From Mucilaginibacter tolerans (GTDB taxonomy: Bacteria; Bacteroidota; Bacteroidia; Sphingobacteriales; Sphingobacteriaceae), in contig NZ_JAUMKB010000009.1 of NCBI RefSeq assembly GCF_030519375.1, positions 175,599 through 239,598 on the forward strand: a stretch of 64,000 nucleotides of DNA, given 5' to 3'. This document shows positions 56,536 to 64,000 of the stretch, one piece after another. Every line of letters begins with the position of its first letter. The stretch's first letter is position 1. The notes beneath the pieces were generated by a model. The model saw nothing but the letters and a program-made list of their open reading frames with translations, was not told the origin of the DNA and ran no database searches. Both the position numbers and the translations under genes were made by a program.

Positions 56536-56700
56536 TCATGCAAATGACATCCATACATAAATTAATGCCCAAACCAGTAAGAAAATAGATCCACCGGCTA
56601 CATCGCCTCTGTGATTTTTTATATCTTTTTTGATTAGCCAGACATACAATACCCAGCCCAGAAAAACGGTTGGAAGAATAATCGGAATAAAAACCCTCAT
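56536..56700 (-). CDS. Small two-TM membrane protein, 54 aa
   Basis: A short frame, ATG 56700 to TGA 56536, encodes 54 residues with two hydrophobic helices (FIPIILPTVFLGWVLYVWLI and SIFLLVWALIYVWMSFA) joined by a basic loop KKDIKNHRGDVAGG. It begins MRVFIPI, and no other frame in this place is as convincing. It overlaps a longer spurious frame in another register. Family unknown. Confidence 0.6.
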   Translation of the reverse strand: MRVFIPIILPTVFLGWVLYVWLIKKDIKNHRGDVAGGSIFLLVWALIYVWMSFA

Positions 56701-56771
56701 TGTGATAAATCATTTAGGTTAACTCATCCAAAAATAGTCACTGCTCCGTAAATATCAAACGACGACCCAAC

Positions 56772-56804
56772 AAAAAGCCTTCGACCTGAAAACAGGCAGA
56801 AGGC
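56772..56804 (-). terminator. Terminator after the 43-aa lipoprotein gene
   Basis: GCCTTC...CCTG paired with CAGG...GAAGGC around AAAA, followed on the minus strand by five U. It lies 10 bp beyond the stop of the gene at 56814-56945. Confidence 0.8.
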
Positions 56805-56813
56805 CTTCCCTTA

Positions 56814-56945
56814 TTATTGTGGTGGTGCTGCTGGCGCAGGTGGCGGCGGTGGCGGTTTCGGTGCATCATGTCTTGCAGCACAGCTGCTAAATATTGTGCC
56901 GACTGTGGCGGCAAGCAATACAATTCTTACTATTCTCTTTTTCAT
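56814..56945 (-). CDS. Small proline-rich lipoprotein, 43 aa
   Basis: A 43-residue lipoprotein: a basic start (MKKRIVRIV), hydrophobic core, lipobox GTIFSSC with Cys22, then a tail that is almost all Pro and Ala (KPPPPPPAPAAPPQ). It is a size-matched relative of the gene at 57615-57746, on the other side of the gene at 57041. Own terminator follows. Role unknown; small lipoproteins of this kind may sit in the outer membrane. Confidence 0.65.
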   Translation of the reverse strand: MKKRIVRIVLLAATVGTIFSSCAARHDAPKPPPPPPAPAAPPQ

Positions 56946-57040
56946 AGCGATGAGTGTTTTAAATATAATATCCCCAGCGAAGAATTGTTTTCAAATTGTT
57001 GATTTTCAAACCTATATTAGTTCAATAAAACCTATCAAAT

Positions 57041-57562
57041 ATGAAGAAAGTGATTACTCTGTTTTTACTGCTCACATGTATTATGTCTACACTGCAGGCG
57101 CAAATAACAACCAAATTTGGCGATAAAGTGAGCACACTCGACGGCATTATGAAAGCTTATTACGATGTGGTAACCGTTGAGAAAGGAGGAAAAGTATATT
57201 ATGAACGCGATAGCTTGCTACATTGGCCCGGTGCAGTAGTCGGTTCGGCAGGGAAAGGCAAGAACGGCAAGCCTGTGTTTCATTCTATGAGTTTGAAGCG
57301 GTTCCATGAGGTATCTGATCCCGGCTTAGAGCGCGACGGCTTTTATGAGAAAGAAATATCACGCAAAGTAGAACAATTTGGCAATATCTATCATGTTTGG
57401 AGCACTTATGAATCGCGCAATAAGCCTGGCGGGCCAATCATCGAACGCGGCATCAACAGCATTGAGCTTTACAATGATGGCTCCCGCTTTTGGATACTGG
57501 GCTGGTTTTTTGACAGCGAACGAAAAGACAATCCGATACCAGAGAAGTACTTGAAGATGTAG
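57041..57562 (+). CDS. Secreted hypothetical protein
   Basis: A 173-aa protein with signal peptide (VITLFLLLTCIMSTLQAQ). The chain contains DGIMKAYYDVVTVEKGGKVYYERD, RFHEVSDPGLERDGFYEKE and WILGWFFDSERKDNPIPEKYL, a pattern of the SnoaL/NTF2-like or limonene-epoxide-hydrolase-like fold, though unconfirmed. It is flanked on both sides by the small lipoproteins on the opposite strand. Confidence 0.7.
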   Translation: MKKVITLFLLLTCIMSTLQAQITTKFGDKVSTLDGIMKAYYDVVTVEKGGKVYYERDSLLHWPGAVVGSAGKGKNGKPVFHSMSLKRFHEVSDPGLERDGFYEKEISRKVEQFGNIYHVWSTYESRNKPGGPIIERGINSIELYNDGSRFWILGWFFDSERKDNPIPEKYLKM

Positions 57563-57564
57563 GG

Positions 57565-57585
57565 AATCAGAAGTCAGAAATCAGG
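57565..57585. repeat. Heptad repeat, word AATCAGA
   Basis: Three 7-bp units AATCAGA, AGTCAGA, AATCAGG right after the stop codon of the secreted protein; a TCCGAAA unit follows near 57604. Confidence 0.65.
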
Positions 57586-57614
57586 AAAGACGAATAAGAA
57601 TTAAATCCGAAATC

Positions 57615-57746
57615 CTATGACGGAATAATAACTCTTGGTGTTGGTGTGGCTGGTGTCGGATCGCAGTAACATTTTCTGGAACAACTGCTACATACTGCTC
57701 CTATGATAGCGGAAATCAACACCAGGCTAACTATTTTCTTTTTCAC
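57615..57746 (-). CDS. Small proline/threonine-rich lipoprotein, 43 aa
   Basis: A 43-residue lipoprotein starting with GTG (57746): MKKKIVSLVLISAIIG then lipobox AVCSSC with Cys22, a Cys-rich piece SRKCYCDP and a Thr/Pro end PTPATPTPRVIIPS. It has exactly the same length and Cys position as the protein at 56814-56945, suggesting a duplicated pair. Two extra Cys after the lipobox could form a disulfide. Confidence 0.6.
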   Translation of the reverse strand: MKKKIVSLVLISAIIGAVCSSCSRKCYCDPTPATPTPRVIIPS

Positions 57747-57847
57747 AGTATTAAATTTAGTTATTTAACCTGATTAATTAAACGAATCAATGATGATTAA
57801 AAGATTGAACCATTTCGACCATTACAACTAATAAAACAACCACTCAA

Positions 57848-58534
57848 CTACTCCCCGTTTAACTTTTGCAAATGCCGTTTTTCAGAAGGCAGAGCTATAA
57901 ATTTCTTATAAGAATCATTAATATAAACTGCCAGCGATTCGCTGTTATTACTGGTAATAAACGCATAGCTGGGGCGATATAGCTGCATAAAATCCTCCAG
58001 TTCCTGCCCTTTGAGTGGCACAATACTACCTACATAAACCCGGTTAAATACTTGATCAACCTTACGCTCCTGCTCTTCGCGGGCAAAATAACGTTTCAGC
58101 CGGCGGGCATCACGGGCCTCTTTACCAAACCACGTAGATGGCGACAAAGGGTACAGCTTACTTTTTTCGTACACATCAGGGTATTCTTTATGCGGGTCGA
58201 ACGCAAGGCGCTGGGCGGTAATATTTACTTCACGCAACGATATAGTTTTGGTTTTTAATTCGACATGCTTTTGTGTTAGATCAATTATGTACAAAGTATC
58301 CGGAACATAGCTTGGGGACGAAAATATCAGGGTATGCCCTGTTTCTGATTTGATCTCGAACCTGCCCGATTTATCTGTTAATGTGATCTGCTTGTTGGTC
58401 ATATCCCTTACAAAAACGTCAGACAGCTTTGCGCCACTGCTGGCATCAACCACGTTGCCCCTTACATAAATCTGGGCATGCAGTGCTGTCGAAGAAAGTA
58501 ATGCGATTGTGAGAAGGTAGAGTATTCTTTTCAT
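57848..58534 (-). CDS. Carboxypeptidase-regulatory-like (CarboxypepD_reg) domain protein
   Basis: A 228-aa secreted protein. Signal peptide LLTIALLSSTALHAQ. Residues 20-100 form a CarboxypepD_reg/CNA-B-like beta sandwich (IYVRGNVVDASSGAKLSDV, TLTDKSGRFEIKSETGHTL, SLREVNITAQRL), the domain found at the N-terminus of SusC-type receptors. The rest is helical and basic, without a plug or barrel. Functions of such free-standing proteins are unknown. Start at ATG 58534. Confidence 0.8.
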   Translation of the reverse strand: MKRILYLLTIALLSSTALHAQIYVRGNVVDASSGAKLSDVFVRDMTNKQITLTDKSGRFEIKSETGHTLIFSSPSYVPDTLYIIDLTQKHVELKTKTISLREVNITAQRLAFDPHKEYPDVYEKSKLYPLSPSTWFGKEARDARRLKRYFAREEQERKVDQVFNRVYVGSIVPLKGQELEDFMQLYRPSYAFITSNNSESLAVYINDSYKKFIALPSEKRHLQKLNGE

Positions 58535-58630
58535 GGCAGATCAATTATAGCGTAAGTATAGTTTAAAAACCCATTATTTAAATCAATAGTTTGGGATTTA
58601 ACATTTAATTTAACACTTTGCTGAGACAAA

Positions 58631-58666
58631 ACACAAAAACCCGGCTTTTTTGCCGGGTTTTTGTGT
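58631..58666 (-). terminator. Strong terminator of the M1 peptidase gene
   Basis: A perfect 15-bp stem, ACACAAAAACCCGGC with GCCGGGTTTTTGTGT, and a 6-nt loop. On the minus strand it lies 51 bp beyond the M1 stop, with a U-rich outer stem. Confidence 0.9.
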
Positions 58667-58719
58667 TGAGTTGACTGGTTGATTATGTTGATTAGCTAAC
58701 TCAATCAACCAATCAACTA
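58665..58719. repeat. 9-bp word palindrome (GTTGATTAN) between the terminator and the M1 stop
   Basis: GTTGATTAT and GTTGATTAG face CTAACTCAA, TCAACCAAT and CAAC words. The run ends at the M1 stop codon. Confidence 0.7.
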
Positions 58720-60726
58720 TTTTTTAGTCCACACATTATTGTCAGGGTTATAATCCGGGTACGCTTTGTCAGGATCATAAGTTACCGACTGAATTTCTTC
58801 GGTGGATGGATATTTAAATGTCCAGGTGCTGTTGCGCTCCCAAATCTCAACCGGTAGTTTCACACGGTCAGTTTTACCACTTACAGTTTTGATTTCAAGC
58901 GTTACCGGCATAGCCATTTTCTCCAGGTTATCAATGGTGATCATAGCGCCCTTAGATGGATCATTGTCGAAATACTTCACATCGCGTACAGCAACGTCCA
59001 AACGCCAGTTGTTCAGGAACCAGCCTCTCCAGAACCATTGCAGTTTCTCGCCGGATGCATTTTCCATGGTGCGGAAGAAATCTTCAGGTGTCGGGTGTTT
59101 GAACGCCCAGCGTGCAATGTAAGTTCTGAAAGCAAAGTCGAAGCGTTCAGGGCCTAATATCTGCTCGCGCAACATGGTCAGCCCCATGCCCGGTTTAAAA
59201 TAAAGCAAGATGCCGATATTTCTCTCCTTCATGTTTGCAGGCTGACTAAGGACCGTTTCCAACGCTGGGTTGGTCACTACTACACCCGCTTTTTCAACAT
59301 CTTGCGGTTGTTTACGGGCATACTCGCCGTTGTTAAAATCAGCGGTAGACAGGGTATTAATAAAAGTATTGAAACCCTCGTCCATCCATCCATACAAGCG
59401 TTCGTTTGATCCTACGATCATAGGGAACCAGGTGTGGCCAAACTCATGATCATTAACACCCCATAGGCTTCCCTTTGTGGCTTTATATCCGCAGAAAACA
59501 ATGCCGGGATATTCCATACCGCCAACAATACCAGCAACAGCGGTAGCAGCAGGGTAAGGGAACTCAAACCATTGTTTTGAGTTGAATTCGATTGATTTCT
59601 TTACATACTCAGTTGACCGGCCCCAGGCATTATTACCATCGCTTTCAACCGGGTAGGCCGAAATTGCGATTGATTTTTTACCACTTGGCAGGTCCATTTT
59701 AGCAGCATCGATTATAAAAGACGCCGATGAAGCCCATGATGCATCGCGGGCATTCTTTATTTTAAAATGCCAGGTCAATTCTTTTTTTCCTGCGGGACGT
59801 GATGAAGCCTCAGTAACTTCGCTTGCTGAGCGGATAACTACTGTCTTTTCGCTCTTTCCTGCTTCAGCCCACCGTTTTAATTGCTCGGGCGTATAAACCT
59901 CCTGCGGATTCAACAACTCACCTGATGCTACCACGATATGGTTTGCCGGTGCAGTAATCGTCAGGTCGAAATCGCCATATTCCAAATAAAACTCGGCCGG
60001 GCCGGTGTATGGAATGGTATTCCAGCCTTCTACGTCGTCATACACACACATACGCGGGTACCATTGCGCCACAGTAAATATCTTTCCATTCTTGGTATCC
60101 TGTATACCCATACGGTCAGAACCGTAATCAGGCGAAATAAAGGAATATGCTATTTTCAGTTTTACCTGGCCGCCATTAGGATTCACATCTTTAGGCAGGA
60201 ACAATTGCATGCGGGTATCGCTTACTGAAAACTTAATATCTGTTTCAGCACCTTTTTCACCAACCAGTTTCACTGACTTGATCTTAAAACCAGCGTCAAA
60301 CACTTGGCCACGTCCCCAGTTACGGCTTTGTAACTTTGGAGGATTCCCGGCCAATGGTACAATGGCACTGCCTCTTGAGTCTTGTTTAAATAAGTTTTGC
60401 TCAAGGTTCATCCACAAAAAGCCTAATTTTTGAGGGCTATTGTTGGTGTAGGTTAGTATCTCAGAACCGGTGATCTCGTTAGTCTGGTCATTCAGTTTTG
60501 CTGATAATTGGTAATCAGCACGATTTTGCCAGTATTTAGGTCCCGGCGCTCCATCGGCAGCACGATATTCCGTTCCATTTTTTGTAAAAAACGGTGGCCC
60601 GAAGGCCTCATGATAATCGTACTTGGTGCTGGGAGCAGCAGGCGGCGGGTTGTCTTGCTGTGCACTCACTGCACCTGCAATGGTTAAAAAAGCCAGCGTA
60701 AGGTTGGCTATCAATCTAAATTTCAT
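58717..60726 (-). CDS. M1 family metallopeptidase (aminopeptidase)
   Basis: A 669-aa exported zinc peptidase with signal peptide ([19 protein letters not shown]). The zinc site is H427 and H431 in HEFGH with E450 in WMDEGFNTF (HExxH-x18-E). The N-terminal beta-saddle domain has [20 protein letters not shown] in its expected form (read [18 protein letters not shown]). The aminopeptidase GxMEN motif appears as GGMEYPG. Probably degrades extracellular peptides in the periplasm. Transcribed alone. Confidence 0.93.
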   Translation of the reverse strand: MKFRLIANLTLAFLTIAGAVSAQQDNPPPAAPSTKYDYHEAFGPPFFTKNGTEYRAADGAPGPKYWQNRADYQLSAKLNDQTNEITGSEILTYTNNSPQKLGFLWMNLEQNLFKQDSRGSAIVPLAGNPPKLQSRNWGRGQVFDAGFKIKSVKLVGEKGAETDIKFSVSDTRMQLFLPKDVNPNGGQVKLKIAYSFISPDYGSDRMGIQDTKNGKIFTVAQWYPRMCVYDDVEGWNTIPYTGPAEFYLEYGDFDLTITAPANHIVVASGELLNPQEVYTPEQLKRWAEAGKSEKTVVIRSASEVTEASSRPAGKKELTWHFKIKNARDASWASSASFIIDAAKMDLPSGKKSIAISAYPVESDGNNAWGRSTEYVKKSIEFNSKQWFEFPYPAATAVAGIVGGMEYPGIVFCGYKATKGSLWGVNDHEFGHTWFPMIVGSNERLYGWMDEGFNTFINTLSTADFNNGEYARKQPQDVEKAGVVVTNPALETVLSQPANMKERNIGILLYFKPGMGLTMLREQILGPERFDFAFRTYIARWAFKHPTPEDFFRTMENASGEKLQWFWRGWFLNNWRLDVAVRDVKYFDNDPSKGAMITIDNLEKMAMPVTLEIKTVSGKTDRVKLPVEIWERNSTWTFKYPSTEEIQSVTYDPDKAYPDYNPDNNVWTKK

Positions 60727-60820
60727 CTCAGTTAGTTAATTATTGGGGCGCAAAATAGTATAAATTAAGCAATTGCACGAAGCGGTAAATTAATTGTTAC
60801 AAAACAATAGAATCCAAATA

Positions 60821-60860
60821 TATTTTCAAAAACTGACTAATACGTTAGTTTTTGAAAATA
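60821..60860. promoter_or_regulatory. Perfect 14-bp inverted repeat between divergent M1 and MG2 genes
   Basis: TATTTTCAAAAACT (60821-60834) pairs exactly with 60847-60860; the 12-nt spacer contains CTAATACGTTAG, which is itself a near-palindrome. It lies in the 261-bp intergenic promoter region and may be an operator. Confidence 0.5.
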
Positions 60861-60987
60861 CTGTTTATCAATCTGTTACTTTATCCAATGCTTTGCGTTA
60901 AATTAGCACTATCAAAATCCCTAAACCTTATCACTTTATTCTTTCGTCCCGAGAATAAAGTAGGTTTACCCTTAAAAGTTCCTGACT

Positions 60988-63411
60988 ATGAGAAGAATAC
61001 CGATCACCTTACTGATAGTATTTTTATTTAGCCTGAACAATTTATCAGCTTATGCCCAATCGGGAGAAAGTTTCATAAAAACACTCAATAGAGAAAAAGC
61101 CTACCTCCATTTCGATAAACCCTATTATGCTATTGGTGATACCATTTACTTTAAAGCTTATGTTACTTTAGGTCCCAGGCACAGGCTATCAGATTTAAGC
61201 GGAGTACTACATATCGATTTGATTGATCCTACTAATAAAATCGCCCAGTCTATTAAATTAAAGTTGGCAAACGGACTTGCCTGGGGCGATTTTACACTTG
61301 CGGACACCTTATCTGCCGGAGACTACCGCATCAGGGCCTACACCCGATGGATGCTAAATGAGGATAATATTTTCGAACAGACTATTCCGGTTGGCTCAAT
61401 TCACGCCCAGAAAGTACCCGAGAGCAATGTGGCTAAAACTACTATTGGAAAGCCCGACCTGCAATTCTTTCCCGAAGGCGGGCAGCTTGTTGCAGGTTTG
61501 CCTTCTAAGGTGGCTTTTAAAGCTGTTGGAGTAAACGGATTGAGCACAGACCTTAAAGGAACAATTAGAGATAATACGGGAAAGATTGTTTCCCATTTTG
61601 CACCCGCTCACCTCGGCATGGGCTCCTTTGAACTGAAGCCAGAAGAAGGCAAGACTTATAAAGCCAATGTTATTTTTGCCGATGGTTCGAAAAGTGACAT
61701 TGGCCTCCCTCTACCCAAAGCCAAAGGCGTCGTTTTAACCGTCAATAACGATTCTATCCCCAATACAGCTGTAAGAATTGAAGCCAGTCCGTCTTATTAC
61801 ACTGAAAATAAAGGGAAGGATTTTAACTTACAGATCTATTCTGGTGGTGTAACCGTTGGCGTTCAATTTAAATTGGACAGCCCTGTGGTTTCTTTAAATA
61901 TTATTAAGCGCTTACTTCAAACCGGCGAAGCAAGGCTTACCTTATTATCGCAAACAAATGAGCCCTTGTGCGAACGGTTGTTTTTTATACAAAATTATGA
62001 TCAAATAAACCTTGCAGTTAACAGCAACAACGCAACTTACACTACTAAAGGAAAAGCAAACATCAAGGTAAACGCAAGGAACAGAGCCGATTCAGGAGTA
62101 ATAGCCCATTTCTCAGTTTCAGTAGTAGATGAGAGTAAAGTGGCAGTGGATGAGAACACTGAAACCACCATCCTGACAAATCTTTTACTTACTTCTGACC
62201 TTAAAGGCTTTGTGGAACAACCGAACTATTATTTCAGCTCGACAACAGATGAACCCCGCAAAAACCTTGACCTGGTAATGCTGACCCATGGTTACCGGAA
62301 ATTTGAATGGGAACAAGCGCCCGAAGACAGCAATTCGTCCTTTGCTTATTTACCTGAAAATGGGTTGCAGATTGATGGCTTAGTTAAAAATGTATTCGGC
62401 AAACCACTGGCAAATGCCACCGCATCGTTATTATCACTGCCTGGCAACCAGCTATTTAGCACCACGACCAACGATAAAGGCTTATTCCGGTTTTCGCCCC
62501 TGGCATTTACTGACACGATGCAATTTATATTGCAGGCAGTAAATGCAAAAGGAAAGAACAACACGGAACTGGTTTATAATGAAGAGCGCATACCCGCAAT
62601 AAAGACATCCTTGCCTGCTTACACTCAGGATATGGCTCCCGTGATGTTTGCCTATCTGCAAAATAGTGAAAAACAACAGGAAGAATTAAATAAAGCCGGA
62701 TTGGGAAAGGGTAGAATATTAAAAGAGGTTAAAGTAAAAAGCATAAAACCGGTCAAATACGAAACTGAAAGCTTAGCTGGTGCAGGCTTTGCCGACCAGG
62801 TAATCCACAACAAGGATTTTGGTAATACTTTATCACTTCCTGATGCCCTGAGTGGGAAATTAATGGGTATCAGGTTCACCAGTTCAGGGGAACCTGGAGG
62901 GGGCGGTGTGCCTGTCTGGTTTGGCGCTACAAGTTTAGGCGGTGGTAGTTCTATGCTGGTAGTAGTTGATGGACTTGAATTGCCTCCAACGCGTTCGAAT
63001 ATCGATTATCTAAGAGCAAACGATGTGGAAACAGTCGAAGTACTAACGGGCGGAACTGCTGCCATTTATGGTTTTAGAGGAAGTAATGGCGTCCTGGTAA
63101 TTACCCGAAAGAAAGGTAAAATGAAAGACCTAAGGGATATACCTTCTTTTGGAGTACTGCCCATAACAGTACAAGGTTATCAAAAAGTGCGCGAGTTTTA
63201 TTCGCCTAAATATGAAAGCAATGCTACCTATGCTCTCCCCGACCTGCGCAGCACTATTTACTGGCAACCTGAGCTGATCACCGACAAAGATGGCAATGCC
63301 TCATTTGAGTATTACAACGCAGACAGTAAAGGAACATACCGGGTTGTTGTTGAAGGCATTGACGAAAAAGGCCACATGGGAAGACAGGTGTATCGTTATA
63401 AGGTTGATTGA
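60988..63411 (+). CDS. Alpha-2-macroglobulin-like (MG2) protein with TonB plug domain, no barrel
   Basis: An 807-aa exported protein (signal peptide PITLLIVFLFSLNNLSAYAQ). The N-terminal 300 residues are MG-like (REKAYLHFDKPYYAIGDTIYFKAYV, GDYRIRAYTRWMLN). A CarboxypepD_reg segment (VFGKPLANATASLLSL) and a TonB-receptor plug (about 590-710, LSGKLMGIRFTSSGEPGGG and YGFRGSNGVLVITRKKG) follow. It ends in a further MG-like piece (YWQPELITDKDGNASFEYYN). No barrel follows. Role unknown; may work with other TonB-dependent systems. Confidence 0.85.
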   Translation: MRRIPITLLIVFLFSLNNLSAYAQSGESFIKTLNREKAYLHFDKPYYAIGDTIYFKAYVTLGPRHRLSDLSGVLHIDLIDPTNKIAQSIKLKLANGLAWGDFTLADTLSAGDYRIRAYTRWMLNEDNIFEQTIPVGSIHAQKVPESNVAKTTIGKPDLQFFPEGGQLVAGLPSKVAFKAVGVNGLSTDLKGTIRDNTGKIVSHFAPAHLGMGSFELKPEEGKTYKANVIFADGSKSDIGLPLPKAKGVVLTVNNDSIPNTAVRIEASPSYYTENKGKDFNLQIYSGGVTVGVQFKLDSPVVSLNIIKRLLQTGEARLTLLSQTNEPLCERLFFIQNYDQINLAVNSNNATYTTKGKANIKVNARNRADSGVIAHFSVSVVDESKVAVDENTETTILTNLLLTSDLKGFVEQPNYYFSSTTDEPRKNLDLVMLTHGYRKFEWEQAPEDSNSSFAYLPENGLQIDGLVKNVFGKPLANATASLLSLPGNQLFSTTTNDKGLFRFSPLAFTDTMQFILQAVNAKGKNNTELVYNEERIPAIKTSLPAYTQDMAPVMFAYLQNSEKQQEELNKAGLGKGRILKEVKVKSIKPVKYETESLAGAGFADQVIHNKDFGNTLSLPDALSGKLMGIRFTSSGEPGGGGVPVWFGATSLGGGSSMLVVVDGLELPPTRSNIDYLRANDVETVEVLTGGTAAIYGFRGSNGVLVITRKKGKMKDLRDIPSFGVLPITVQGYQKVREFYSPKYESNATYALPDLRSTIYWQPELITDKDGNASFEYYNADSKGTYRVVVEGIDEKGHMGRQVYRYKVD

Positions 63412-63485
63412 GTTGATTGGTTAAGTGGTTGATTAAGTTAATCCCAAACGAACTCAATCTAACTGAATCAAGCTAATCAACTACT
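63404..63485. repeat. 9-bp word palindrome between convergent MG2 and ArsC genes (GTTGATTGN)
   Basis: GTTGATTGA, GTTGATTGG, and GTTGATTAA type words face CAATC/AATCAAC words on the right. It covers the stop codons of both genes (63409-63411 and 63481-63483). Confidence 0.8.
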
Positions 63486-63828
63486 TCAAAAAATGCTTTT
63501 TATAAACCTCCGCATCAAAACCGAAATGAAGAAAATTGCCATCCTCAATTACCGGCCTCTTGATCATGCTGCTCTTTTGCTCTAATACCGGCAAAGCGTC
63601 GGCAGCTGTTTTTATACCTTCTTTTACTTCAGGCTCCAGATCTTTCCAGGTAGTGCTTTTTTTATTTAAAAAGGCTTCATAACCTGCCTTATCATTCCAT
63701 TCCTGCAATTTTTCAGGACTTATACCGAGCTTTTTAAAATCGTGAAATTCGTAATTTATTTTATTTGCTTTAAACCAGTCTAATGTTTTCTTAACTGTGT
63801 CGCAATTAGGGATACCGTACACTTTCAT
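63481..63828 (-). CDS. ArsC/Spx-family protein
   Basis: A 115-aa thioredoxin-fold protein of the ArsC/Spx/YffB type. The start MKVYGIPNCDTVKKTLDWF has a single Cys in PNCDTVKK, as in YffB-type proteins; no CxxC. The end SSMIKRPVIEDGNFLHFGF contains the RPV motif. ATG 63828 is chosen because the 16 codons upstream are encoded by a heptad repeat. Arsenate reductase activity is not supported by the sequence alone. Confidence 0.85.
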   Translation of the reverse strand: MKVYGIPNCDTVKKTLDWFKANKINYEFHDFKKLGISPEKLQEWNDKAGYEAFLNKKSTTWKDLEPEVKEGIKTAADALPVLEQKSSMIKRPVIEDGNFLHFGFDAEVYKKHFLK

Positions 63829-63845
63829 GCCGCGAAGATACATTT

Positions 63846-63873
63846 CAGTTTGCAGTTTCTGGTTAGCAGTTTG
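63846..63873. repeat. Heptad repeat CAGTTTG upstream of the ArsC-like gene
   Basis: Four 7-bp units of CAGTTTG, CAGTTTC, TGGTTAG, CAGTTTG type; these codons would give a false N-terminal extension to the protein. The reverse complement CAAACTG is also the word at 30967-31001. Confidence 0.8.
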
Positions 63874-63914
63874 CAATGTTCAATAGTGAATGACGTACCT
63901 TGGTCGGCTAAATT

Positions 63915-64000
<86 letters not shown>

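Noticed and set aside
56738..56923. 61-aa His/Arg-rich minus-strand frame
   Set aside because: It is another register of the small proline-rich lipoprotein at 56814-56945, which has a start, lipobox and terminator.

Overview
The window is chromosomal DNA of a Bacteroidota member, most likely family Sphingobacteriaceae (Mucilaginibacter/Pedobacter type). The signs are several promoters of the Bacteroidota form TTTG or TTG, 19-20 nt, TAnnTTTG; zinc-free forms of ribosomal proteins S14 and L36; a putative-porin family protein beside lpxK; a barrel-less MG2/TonB-plug protein; and the overall gene content. No rRNA, tRNA, phage or CRISPR locus was seen.

Layout. 1-3.7 kb: minus-strand operon lpxK, purine nucleoside phosphorylase, porin (cut by the left edge). 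3.7-6.8 kb: a class A beta-lactamase-like serine hydrolase and dnaK. 7-11.4 kb: minus-strand housekeeping genes (sugar nucleotidyltransferase, M42 peptidase, GNAT, acyl-CoA carboxylase beta subunit). 11.5-15.8 kb: an inorganic-carbon island with a SulP transporter, a beta-carbonic anhydrase, a DUF1275 membrane protein and a second beta-carbonic anhydrase. 15.9-20 kb: P5C dehydrogenase, three small unknown genes and an ICMT-like methyltransferase.

20-35.5 kb: the S10/spc/alpha ribosomal supercluster on the minus strand, rplC to rplQ, with secY, map, infA, rpmJ and rpoA, its own consensus promoter before rplC and a terminator after rplQ. 35.6-44 kb: about 8.6 kb of unrelated genes (TonB-domain protein, an L,D-transpeptidase gene broken by a stop codon, an Ntn-hydrolase-like lipoprotein, YefM-YoeB, a fungal-TYR1-like prephenate dehydrogenase, a coiled-coil membrane protein, a MacB/FtsX permease) lying between rplC and rpsJ. 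44-47.7 kb: str operon rpsL-rpsG-fusA-rpsJ with its own promoter and terminator.

48-53.5 kb: an envelope-stress-like group: two LiaF-type membrane proteins, an exported SAM hydrolase and a LytS/LytTR two-component pair. 53.5-64 kb: flavin reductase, PAP2 phosphatase, tiny lipoproteins and membrane proteins, an M1 peptidase, an MG2/TonB-plug protein and an ArsC/Spx-like protein. The most unusual signal is a family of intergenic repeats. In some twenty gaps the DNA is a run of 7-, 8- or 9-bp words, usually with an inverted partner run across the gap. The words differ between loci but the period is constant within one. These arrays fill almost every wide gap in the ribosomal operons, often begin at stop codons, and falsely extend some reading frames. 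The window ends in a perfect array of TTCCGAC.
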